Origin: Lampris incognitus
Taxonomy: Eukaryota; Chordata; Actinopteri; Lampriformes; Lampridae
Assembly: GCF_029633865.1 (NCBI RefSeq)
Contig: NC_079214.1
Location: forward strand, 34,829,095 to 34,893,094
Reading direction: 5' to 3'
Length of the DNA: 64,000 bases
The notes beneath the pieces are model-generated. The model had not been told where the DNA came from. It saw only the letters and a list, made by a program, of their open reading frames with translations, and did not search any database. The translations under genes and the position numbers were made by a program. Positions 55,940 to 64,000 of the stretch are shown here, piece after piece; position 1 is the first letter of the stretch; the number at the start of each line of letters is the position of its first letter.

Positions 55940-57529
55940 CAGCACCTTGCAAAAGTATCAACCCCCTTGACAGGCATCACTAATTTCTGGATTATAAAAG
56001 ATACTCACACATCTGTTCCTGAACAATATTATTTTTGTTAACCCATAAGCTGTAACAGCATGTTCCCAAAGCCAAAATAAGTTATGTTTCGCTGACTTTT
56101 TATTAATAAATTAAAAACTAAAATATAGTGCTTGCATAAGTATTCAACCCCTTGTGCTCTGAAAGCTCCAAGTTTACACAAATGACAAATTATCCCTAAA
56201 ACAAACTCATGTTAACACAATTGGACATAATTAGTGTGCAACTGTAAGATATTAAAGTAACGGTCTTGTTTATGGGTATAACAAGCACTCTGTGTAAAGT
56301 TCATTAGCCAGGCGTGAACTCCATCAGGAAATGCTGACAAAGGAGCATAATACTTAGGAGACAAAGTGATTAAAATTCAGAAGGCAGGAAACAGATACAA
56401 AACAATATCCAAGTGTTTGGATGTCCCACAAAACACTGTTGGATCCATTGTCAGAAAGTGGAAGCTGTATCACACCATGCAGACGCTTTGTAGGACAGGC
56501 TGTCCCTCGAAGCTAAGTTTCCGAGCAAGACGTGGGCTGGTGAGGAAAGCCACAGATGATCCTGCAATCAATTTGAAGGAGCTCCAGAGGTCTGTGGCTG
56601 AAACTGGAGTAAATGTATATGAGTCCACCATATCACGGGCTCTCCATACATCTGGCCTGTATGAGACGGTGGCAAGAAAGAAGCCATTGCTCAAAACTAT
56701 GCATATAAAGGCACGCTTGGAGTTTGTTACTAAGCATAAGAGAGACCCAGTTAGGATGTGGGTAAAGGTTTTGTGGTCGGATGAGACGAAAGTTGAGTTT
56801 TTGGCTAAAACTCAAAGCATTGTGTGGCGCAAACCTAACACTGCTCATGTGCTAAAAAAACATCCTCCCTACAGGGAAGTATGGCGGCAGCAGCATAATA
56901 CTATGGGGTTGCTTTTCATCTGCAGGCACTGGGAACCTTGTTCAAATTGAGGGAAGAATAGATGGAGCTAAATACAGGGAAATATTGAAAGAAAACCTGT
57001 TGCAGTCTGCCATAAAACTGAAGCTTGGGAGAAGGTTCACCTTCCAGCAGGACAATGATCCTAAGCACAAGGCTAAAGCAACAATAGCATGGCTCAGCAA
57101 CAAAAAGGAGAATGTTTTGGAGTGGCCAAGTCAAAGTCACGTCCTCAACCACATTGAAGTCAGTGGCACAAACTGAAAATCAGTTGAGGCACCATCCCAC
57201 CAACCTGCGAGACCTGTACAAATTCTGCCAAGAATGGGCAAAAATTACTCCTGAAGAATGTGTAAAGCTTGTACCCAAGAGAATCATGGCTGTTATTGCA
57301 GCAAAAGGTACTCTACAAAGTATTGATATGTGGGGGTTGAATACACTATATGTTAGTTTTTAACTTATTTACAAAAAGTCAGCGAAACATAACTTACTTT
57401 GGCTTCGGGAACATGCTGTTGGAGCTTCGTTCACAAAAATAATATTGTTCATGAACAGATTTATCTTTTATAATCCAGAAATTACTGATGACTGTCAACG
57501 AGGTTGAATACCTTTGGCAAGGCAATGCA
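55940..57529 (+). mobile_element. Degenerate Tc1-like transposon
   Basis: About 1590 bp between TA sites. The ends are imperfectly inverted: CAGCACCTTGCAAAAGTAT at the left and a right end reading inward CATTGCCTTGCCAAAGGTAT. Inner direct repeats with TAAGTATTCAACCCC (about 56137) and GGGGTTGAATAC (about 57333) show the IR/DR layout. The two arms have diverged far more than in the element at 44427-46062, so this is an older insertion, just downstream of mesd. Confidence 0.85.
56366..57363 (+). pseudogene. Tc1-like transposase remnant, frameshifted
   Basis: The first frame (56366-56950) has a DNA-binding domain (RYKTISKCLDVPQNTVGSIV), the hook RTGCPSKLSFRARR and a catalytic start LWSDETKVEFLAK. 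Near 56875 the frame changes and continues [20 protein letters not shown] and [18 protein letters not shown]. The expected NPIEHLW reads [10 protein letters not shown] before a stop, after which another frame continues with FCQEWAKITPEECVKLVPKR. At least two frameshifts and a damaged glutamate motif mean it is dead. Confidence 0.88.
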
Positions 57530-57744
57530 TACTTGCGTTTTTCTCCCCAATAAAATATCATTTTGTTTTTTTTGCTTTCTTGTGGCACTGAAATTTGTAA
57601 TTAAGTTATTAATCAGGAGAGAAAAAAGGTACAAGCCCATAACAATCAATTTGAAAGGAATCTTCTGAATACCTTTCCTGGCATGCTTCAGATGCACAAC
57701 ACCAATGTTTAATGCCAGGTTTACCAAACAGTGATACAAAAAAG

Positions 57745-57750
57745 TTTATT
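57745..57750 (-). promoter_or_regulatory. candidate polyadenylation signal of mesd
   Basis: A minus-strand AATAAA lies about 470 nt after the mesd stop codon and is the first canonical signal noticed downstream. It would give a 3' UTR of about 0.5 kb, ending just before the degenerate Tc1 element at 55940-57529. It may be a chance match in AT-rich DNA. Confidence 0.35.
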
Positions 57751-58216
57751 TTGTCATTAAGTGAAAAATCAAACAGAAAACGTGAACCAGATTTGTGTGC
57801 CAAATCTAGCACTGGTTTTTATGCAGGCTGTTAAAGATCTATGAATGATTCTATCGTATCTGTACAATCATCTATACAATCTGGTAACAAAATAATTAAA
57901 TAACTGAATGCCTAAATGTCTTTTTGGCCATTGTGACCATCAGATAACAGTGATAAAGAGGTGTGAAAGACAGCATAAACCTGCAGCTATAAAACTGGCT
58001 CACAAGTTAAGGCTGATTAGCCCGGTTACAACAAAACATATTCATTTAATTCAAACAAGGTAAATGACTTATCAGTCACATTTGGCGTACCAGCACTTTG
58101 TGTATTTCAATAGCGCATAATGACTTAATGGTTCATGTCGTGGTAGGAAACCAAGCCAAACCTGATTATTATGGCAAAATCTTCAAATGGTAAGAGATGT
58201 CCTCTGCATAGTCCCA

Positions 58217-58490
58217 TCACAACTCCTGTTTGAGTTTACTGGCCCTGTTACCCTCCAAGTCTGCTTGGTTGTTGTCCACTGTCGTCTTCTTTTTCTTCCC
58301 CTTCTTAGCATTGACCTCATTCTGCTCTTTAGACTTGCTGTTGTCTGTATTGGCCGCCTTCCCTGGAAACACCTGTCCCTCCACAGTGACATCCATGCAG
58401 CGGTCTTGGGAGATGAGGAAGTCTTTGACCTCCCAGGCCATGCTGCCATCACGCAGCATGAAGATGACCCTGTTGGAGCCCACCACAAAT
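58217..58490 (-). CDS. mesd: mesd exon 3: core end, Lys-rich tail, KQEL
   Basis: One base plus 90 codons and a TGA stop. It begins FVVGSNRVIFMLRDGSMAWE, then VKDFLISQDRCMDVTVEGQV and FPGK, followed by a Lys-rich tail (AKKGKKKK) and the C-terminal tetrapeptide KQEL. Human MESD ends in REDL, an ER-retrieval signal; KQEL is a plausible KDEL-type equivalent. The acceptor is CTACCCTAG. Confidence 0.97.
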
Positions 58491-58790
58491 CTAGGGTAGG
58501 AGCAGGGAGAGGAAGTGAAATCAACGAGTTAATATTATTTCTTGGTTACACTCTGTGTATACGCAATACACCGTTGCAATACATAGACCTAGAGAAGGAG
58601 ATGGTGCCTTTGCCATTAGGACCCCTACACTCTGAATAGCCTACCCGGAGAGCTCAGGGTGGCTTAATTGATATCATCTTTTAAATAACTCTGAAAAACC
58701 CATTATAATTTTCTTTTTGGTAAAGTACTAATTCATCTTTCAAATTACATCTTCATATCATTTATCTGATTGCCTTTACAGTATATCACC

Positions 58791-59178
58791 TTCCATCCAT
58801 CCATTATCTGAACCGCTTATCCTGCTTTCAGGGTCATGGAGATACTGGAGCCTATCCCAGCAGTCATTGGGCGGTAGGCAAGAGAGACATCCTGGACAGG
58901 CTGCCAGACCATCACACAGGGCCCACACACACACACATATTCATACCTAGGGGCAATTTAGTATGGCCGATTCACCTGAACTACATGTCTTTGGGCTGTG
59001 GGAGGAAACCGGAGCACCCGGAGGAAACCCACGCAGACACAGGGAGAACATGCAAACTCCACAGAGGACGACCTGGGATGACCCCCCCCCCCCCAAGGTT
59101 GGATGACCCTGCGGCTCAAACTCAGGACCTTCTTGCTATGAGGCGACTGCACTAACCACTGCGCCACTGTGCCACCTG
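58791..59178 (-). mobile_element. SINE family A, near full-length copy
   Basis: Inverted relative to the copy at 13554: begins 'ccatccatccattatctgaa' and ends at 'gcgccactgtgccacctg' (head). The 'acatgtctttgggctgtggg' segment and B box are recognisable. It includes a short (CA)n and a poly-C stretch. It lies in mesd intron 2. Confidence 0.8.
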
Positions 59179-59297
59179 TATCACCTTCCATTCCTTCTCA
59201 TTCATGCTCCCATTAGTTACCTTTTATTGTAAATGAATATTACACTGTTCTTTTGCTTTAACCTGTGAGGCACTTTGCAAAACCTGTTTTGACAATT

Positions 59298-60542
59298 CAG
59301 GGCTCCGGAGCACGACCATTTAGTCGCATTTTGCACCTAGTTTTGGTGTCAGTGCAAGTAAATTTTAAACCTGGGCACACTGGTGCAACTTGCAATATAA
59401 CTGTGTTTTTTTAATAATGTGAAAACCAGTAAGAGGAGAACATGTGTGTGAATGAGTGGGCTTGGTGTATGTGTGTGTGTACACGTGTGTAAGAGAGAGG
59501 AGTTACCGTAAGACTCTCGTGACACGACCAAAACAAGGCAGCATTGTGTGTGTGTGTGGGGGGATTGCACGTGGGATGTCAGTCGCCGCTCAGTAGGACT
59601 TGCTCTTGCTGTGAAACGAACTACTGATTTGTTTTTTTTTTAAAAGAAAAGACCCTCCTTCAGACCCACCTCCTGTTCCACCGACCCAAACTGATGACAG
59701 TTGAGACGAGGGAGCAGCAGGTCATGTGAAAAAGGCAAAGACGTATTCCTTCCAACAGGAATGGCTTGTGCAATATCCATGGCTGCGATTTAGCAATGAA
59801 AAAGGCACCATGTACTACATGTACATGGTGCCTTTTCTCTTTTCTCAGTGTAGGCCAACCCCTCGACCGGCACCGCTATGTTCAAGCATGACACCATCTT
59901 TATGCACAACAGCCTGAAGCACAAACTGTGCAGGGACAGGTGCGTGGCTGGAAGTTCAGCGTCTCGGCAAACGGCATTTGAAAGGCAGGCATCTGCAAAT
60001 CGTTCTGCACAAGAGACCGAAATGGAAATAAATTCAATACAGCGTACTACATCGCCGAAGAAGAGCTATCATTCACAAAATTCAAGGGCCACATAGACTT
60101 ATTAAAAAAGAACAAAGTTAGAGTTAACCCCACATACAGCAACAACACAGCATGTGCCCAGTTTATTGGAGTGGTTCTTGTGCTGTAACGACAGTAATGT
60201 TACTGACCACATACCTTATGTTTACATTTACAAATGTATTAGTTGGTGCCTATGTTTACAAAAAGCACTTTAAAGTTTACATTTTATTTAACTTGTTTTT
60301 TTTGCTCTCAAGCACTACCACACTTTGTGACATTTAAAATAAAACAGCATATTGTTATTTCTGTAAGTGGTCTTATTTATTACCAAAGCATTTATCAGTA
60401 ATACAGTTAAGACAGAAACAATATCAATGTGTTGTGTTGCGTGTCGATTTAAGTGGTGCTCCTAAATTTTGTGCTGATGCTCCTAAAAATTTCAGTAAGG
60501 AGCACCAATGCTCCCAGGGGAAAAAGTTAGTCTGGAGCCCTG
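59298..60542. mobile_element. Nonautonomous hAT-like DNA transposon in mesd intron 2
   Basis: 1245 bp with short terminal inverted repeats (CAGGGCTCCGGA at the left, TCTGGAGCCCTG at the right). The flanking pentanucleotide CAATT occurs at 59293-59297 and 60543-60547, a 5-bp target duplication. Ends starting CAGGG with 5-bp duplications suggest a hAT5-type element, but this is inference. No transposase was recognised. It contains a 16-bp-arm hairpin at 59800-59836 and subterminal 'ggagcacc/ggtgctcc' motifs. Confidence 0.65.
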
Positions 60543-60784
60543 CAATTGCTACACAAATAAAGTCATTGCCGATTTTAAAATTGGAGACTGCATGTTTTGC
60601 TCATCACTTTCAGACAAACAGAGCAACACACACCTAATACATAGCTATTTGCAGTGTAACATGTCTGGAGAATATTAGGGTTCAGAGCATTGCTTATTGT
60701 TCTGATACGAAATGTCACCTTCTGGTTGCTGATACTCAAATCAAATCAGTAACATTTTGATTAACTCATAAATACAGACAGACA

Positions 60785-61319
60785 GGTGACAAATTAAAGG
60801 AAAAACCTGAATGCTTGGCCCCTATAGTGAGGGGGTCTGGGGGCTCTGTTATGCTGTGGGGGATATTTTCCCATTAGAGGGAAGGGTTGCTGCAAATAAA
60901 TAAAGTTATTCTGAGTGACTGCCTTTAACCTATGATTAAACATTTCTATTCTGATGGGAGTTGTCTCTTCCAGGATGACAATGCTCCAATTCCACAGGGC
61001 ATGAGGGGGTCACCGAATGGTTTGATGAGTATGAAAATTATGTAAATCATATACTATGGCCTTCAGAGTAACAAGATCTCGACCTAATTGAACACCTATA
61101 GGAGATTTTGGTCCGACACGTTAGACAGCACTCTCCACCATCGTCATCAAAACACCAAATGAGGGAATATCTTTTTGAAGAATGGTGTGCCACCCCTCCA
61201 GTAGAGTTCAGAGACTTGTAGAATCTATGACAAGGAGCATTGAAGCTGTTCTGGTGCCTCATGGTGCCCCAACATCTTACTAAGACACTTAATGTTGGTT
61301 TTTCTTTTAATGTGTCACC
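60785..61319 (+). mobile_element. Tc1/mariner-type relic in mesd intron 2
   Basis: 535 bp. The ends are inverted: GGTGACAAATTAAAGGAAAA at the left and GGTGACACATTAAAAGAAAA reading inward from the right, 21 of 23 matching. TA follows the right end; the left dinucleotide is CA, probably a mutated TA. Inside are degraded transposase traces such as QDDNAP (about 60970) and DLIEHL (about 61085) with several stops. Confidence 0.7.
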
Positions 61320-61334
61320 TAACTTTGTGTGTGT

Positions 61335-61412
61335 GTATACTGTCAATGGTGTTGTTATAAGTGCTCAACTAATGAGGAGCGGAATATCAGTACAGATACA
61401 GGACAAAAGTTT
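61335..61412 (+). mobile_element. Short copy of the 63.4-kb repeat unit
   Basis: Reads 'ctgtcaatggtgttg...agtgctcaactaatgaggagcggaatatcagtacagatacagga' in pieces, matching the unit at 63455-63520 with few differences. It has the same orientation as the left arm there. A (TA)n run follows at 61430. It lies in mesd intron 2 just after the mariner-type relic. Confidence 0.55.
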
Positions 61413-61424
61413 GAATTAAAACTT

Positions 61425-61429
<5 letters not shown>

Positions 61430-61463
<34 letters not shown>
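61430..61463. repeat. (TA)n microsatellite
   Basis: 34-bp TA run in mesd intron 2, about 50 bp from the donor of exon 2. Confidence 0.95.
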
Positions 61464-61465
<2 letters not shown>

Positions 61466-61515
61466 TAATTCAAGTCTCATATCTTCTGGACCTCTTATGC
61501 TAGGCTAGTTTATAC

Positions 61516-61748
61516 CTTTGAATGTCAAAGTTGGCATTGAAGAGACTGCCCTGCCACAGGCTGGTTATCTCCTCTGTCTCCTTCTCAGTGGGGTCTCCCG
61601 ACACTGTAGCAAAAACCATTAGAGTTCTTCCCTTTTTTGACATCTTCAGCAGCTCCTCGGGTTTGGAGGGATCCACTTTGGAAAAGTCAATCGGAGGTGG
61701 AGACCTCTTGTGCTCTGGGAGGTCTCCTTCTTCAATGTCGTCATCTTT
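61516..61748 (-). CDS. mesd: mesd exon 2: core folding domain
   Basis: 77 codons plus two bases. It begins KDDDIEEGDLPEHKRSPPPI and continues DFSKVDPSKPEELLKMSKKG, RTLMVFATVSGDPTEKETEE and ITSLWQGSLFNANFDIQ. These blocks are the thioredoxin-like core of MESD. The acceptor is TGTCACAG and the donor is GTATAAAC. Confidence 0.97.
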
Positions 61749-62080
61749 CTGTGACACAAATGACAAAACATGGTCTAAAATGACTGATTAATTACTCAGG
61801 TAGTTTCCTAATAACTGGATAATATCACTAATAGCTGAATGGCCAAATATCTAACTTTCAATTCTAGACGCAACAGCAAACGGTCAAATTTTCGTATAAA
61901 CACAGTTGAATCGGGATTTTACTTTGGTTGAAGATCGTGAAGAATGAGGATCTATGTTGCCAAATACGTTGATGTTAACACCGTTAACCGGTTAGTAAGT
62001 TTGCCGTTAGCAAATGCTAGCTAAGAGCTGAACTAGCTCTGACGACAGCCGGCTGATTGGAAAAAAAACCGCTGGCCCAC

Positions 62081-62236
62081 CTCCCACTCTTCCAGAAGTC
62101 GTGCCATATCTGCATCATTATAGTCCCGGATATCTTTCTTTTTCTTGGGTTTAGTTTTATCGTCAGCCGTTATAATGCATAACGAGTAAGTCAAGAGCAA
62201 GAGCACGACACATCTCCACCTAAAGGCAAACGCCAT
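62081..62236 (-). CDS. mesd: mesd exon 1: signal peptide and N-terminal region
   Basis: 52 codons. It begins MAFAFRWRCVVLLLLTYSLC, a signal peptide with a basic start and a hydrophobic core. Then come a Lys-rich stretch (KTKPKKKKDIR) and DYNDADMARLLEEWE, the family's conserved N-terminal helix. The donor GTGGGCCA follows the Glu codon, phase 0. The ATG at 62236 is the only start ahead of a signal peptide and is followed by the conserved block, so the start is secure. Confidence 0.95.
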
Positions 62237-62505
<269 letters not shown>

Positions 62506-62662
62506 TACACACACACATTTAAAAGGGCTTTATTGGCACGGGAAAAACCTTTAAATTGCCAAAACAAGTATAAAATAAATTTAAAAAATGTACATACAAT
62601 CGAAAAAAATGTGTAAACAGAATGTGTCACATTGTAACATTGTAGTCAATTATATAAAGAAA

Positions 62663-62677
62663 CTACTGCTGCTGCTG

Positions 62678-62725
<48 letters not shown>

Positions 62726-63325
62726 ACTACTACACTTTCGGCTGCTCCCATTAGGAGTCGCCACAGCGGATCATCCGCATGCTTCTTGTCCTCTGCATCT
62801 TCGCCTGATGCCAGGATTGGCCAGATTAGCCAGTACTCGTTTTCTCCGTTGGTTAGGGCGGGGTTAGGGTTAAGGTTAGCTAATCAGAGGCAGAGTAGGG
62901 GCGGGTCTTCCTAGAATCCTAGCGCCTGGATGCTACGCGGGGCGTGTCTTGCCCAGAAGAGCCGTGGGATTTATAATAACGCTCCTCGGATACACCAGCC
63001 ATCAGCATGGCCTCTCTCACCACATTCATAAACCTCCTCTCTGGCCTTCCTCTTCCCCCCCCCCCTGGCAGCTCCATATTCAGCATCCTTCTCCCAATAT
63101 ACCCAGCATCTCTCCGCCACACATGTCCAAGCCATCTCAATTTTACCTCTCTTGCTTTGTCTCCAAACCGACCAACCTGAGCTGTCCCTCTAACATACTC
63201 GTTCCTAATCCTGTCCTTCTATGTCACTCCCAATGAAAATCTTCTGCCACCTCCAGCTCCTGTCTTTTCGTCAGTGCCGCTGTCTCCAAACCATATAGTA
63301 GCTGGTCTCACAACCATCTTGTAAA
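62663..63325 (-). mobile_element. RTE-like LINE 3' end with an internal insertion
   Basis: Read on the minus strand: the region before about 63250, then ARLRWLGHVWRRDAGYIGRR-type coding DNA (MRWLGHVWRRDAGYIGRRML), a G-rich linker (GGGGRGRPERRFMNVVREAM) and SEE near 62995. The expected DAED continuation is not found until about 62815. Roughly 175 bp of unrelated DNA lies between. The 3' end has the usual ggatgatccgctgtggcgac block and a long (TAG)n/(CAG)n tail at 62663-62735. Confidence 0.75.
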
Positions 63326-63341
63326 CCTTCCCACTGCGCCA

Positions 63342-63343
<2 letters not shown>

Positions 63344-63425
<82 letters not shown>
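63344..63425. repeat. (GT)n microsatellite
   Basis: 82-bp run separating the RTE-like fragment from the Penelope-like hairpin unit. Confidence 0.97.
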
Positions 63426-63426
<1 letters not shown>

Positions 63427-63439
63427 GCCATATATAGCG

Positions 63440-63795
63440 TTTTTTCCCCCGAAACCATCAATGGTGTTGAGTGCTCGACTAATGAAGAGCGGAATATCAA
63501 CACAACACGGATACAGGAAAAAAGATCTCAATGCATAGCAGTACAGGAAACAGGCCTGTACTGCAATGCATTGAAATCTTTTTTCCTGTATCTGTGTTGA
63601 GATATATAAACACCATTGACGGTTTCGGAAACAAACAGCTATATAATGGTGTTTTATATATATATAGCGTTTTTTGTTGATAAAAGTTTCAACAAATGAG
63701 GCACAGAATATCAATATAGATGTAGGGGGAAAAACTTGTAATACATAGCAGTACAAGCTTGTTTCGTGACTGGCAGCTGATGAGTGTAGTATTGG
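63440..63795. mobile_element. Penelope-like terminal-repeat debris with long hairpin
   Basis: Contains two related units: 'ccgaaaccatcaatggtgtt' then 'gcggaatatca' then 'atacaggaaaaaagat' and 'cagtacagg', and a second diverged unit at 63665-63765 ending 'gtacaagcttgtttcgtgac'. The motifs recall Penelope-like pseudo-LTRs in fish (assignment from memory). The first unit is folded back on itself as a near-perfect inverted repeat (63448-63631). Confidence 0.5.
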
Positions 63796-63835
63796 TGAAA
63801 ATAACTGTAGTTAAATTCCAAGGTGTTGGTTCAAT

Positions 63836-63910
63836 TCTGGATGGTGCAGTGGTTAGCGCAGTCATCTCACAGCAATAAGGTCCTGGGTTCAAGCCCCAGG
63901 ATAGTCTAAT
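63836..63910 (+). mobile_element. SINE family A, head fragment
   Basis: 'ggatggtgcagtggttagcg' (A box) and 'cctgggttcaagccccagg', which forms a perfect T-arm-like stem. It resembles a tRNA gene 5' and 3' half but lacks a proper anticodon and acceptor stem, so it is a SINE, not a tRNA. Confidence 0.65.
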
Positions 63911-64000
63911 TAAAAACAAATCAAACGATTTTTCATGTAAATAACTTGTTTAACATTAACTTATAAGTATAACAATGAAATTATTTACTTGGGACACTGC

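Larger units (their letters stand above)
58217..62236 (-). other. mesd: mesd gene, three exons (gene span)
   Basis: LRP chaperone MESD (mesoderm development), an ER-resident specialised chaperone that folds the beta-propeller/EGF modules of LDL-receptor-family proteins such as LRP5/6 and so supports Wnt signalling. Three exons of 52, 77 and 90 full codons plus one split Arg codon give 220 aa with no frame break, near the length of known MESDs. Introns are about 0.33 kb (62080-61749) and 3.0 kb (61515-58491); the larger one contains two DNA transposon relics. The gene points the same way as mctp2 and lies upstream of it. Regulation is unknown; a CT tract and a CCAAT box are close to the start. 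Confidence 0.96.

Noticed and set aside
62866..62885. Telomere repeat
   Set aside because: Only two or three imperfect units; not an interstitial telomeric array.
63836..63910. Possible tRNA gene
   Set aside because: Good A and B boxes but no complete cloverleaf; it matches the dispersed SINE head.

Overview
The window is nuclear DNA of a ray-finned (teleost) fish. This rests on vertebrate genes split by GT-AG introns and on a fish-type repeat load: several Tc1-like transposons, Gypsy and Penelope-like retroelements, L2/Rex1-like and RTE-like LINE tails, tRNA-headed SINEs, and many (CA)n/(CT)n microsatellites. There are no bacterial operons, CRISPR arrays or prophage genes. The species cannot be named from the sequence.

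Two host genes are recognised, both on the minus strand. (1) mctp2, multiple C2 domains and transmembrane protein 2. Seventeen coding segments were placed between about 34.0 kb and 1.6 kb, two of them candidate microexons. Their phases join without a break into 738 codons: a Ser/Gly-rich N-terminus, three C2 domains and the first membrane segment. The remaining C-terminus lies off the left edge. A clear 3' splice site just before the first coding exon shows that a 5' UTR exon and promoter lie further right; a candidate donor and CpG/CRE-bearing region is at about 52.8-53.3 kb. (2) mesd, the ER chaperone for LRP-family receptors, is complete in three exons (62.24-58.22 kb, 220 aa). It has a signal peptide and ends in KQEL, and a 157-bp CT tract lies about 100 bp upstream of its start codon.

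Layout: 1-34 kb is mctp2, whose introns hold SINEs, a TRIM-like mini LTR element (6.45-6.83 kb), a nested Tc1 deletion derivative (16.6-17.4 kb), an L2/Rex1-like LINE tail (17.6-18.4 kb), a 5'-truncated Gypsy element (19.2-22.3 kb) and an intact 1.58-kb Tc1-like element (29.5-31.1 kb). 34-58 kb is mctp2 5' flank or 5' UTR intron. It holds an intact DD36E Tc1-like element (35.4-36.6 kb), a Gypsy element with both LTRs but most of gag-pol deleted (36.8-38.7 kb), a Penelope-like GIY-YIG fragment next to a LINE RT fragment (41.5-43.6 kb), a dead Tc1 element with long inverted repeats (44.4-46.1 kb), a Gypsy RT/RNase H fragment (50.8-51.8 kb) and a degenerate Tc1 (55.9-57.5 kb). 58-62.2 kb is mesd; its second intron holds a hAT-like element and a mariner-type relic. 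62.2-64 kb is simple repeats plus RTE and Penelope debris.

The two host genes have no evident functional link. The most unusual object is the 375-bp TRIM-like element. It has 135-bp TG...CA terminal repeats, a PBS-like site, a purine tract and a 4-bp target duplication, and its terminal repeats themselves carry a tRNA-like pol III promoter motif. The layout recalls plant Cassandra elements, whose LTRs carry 5S RNA.
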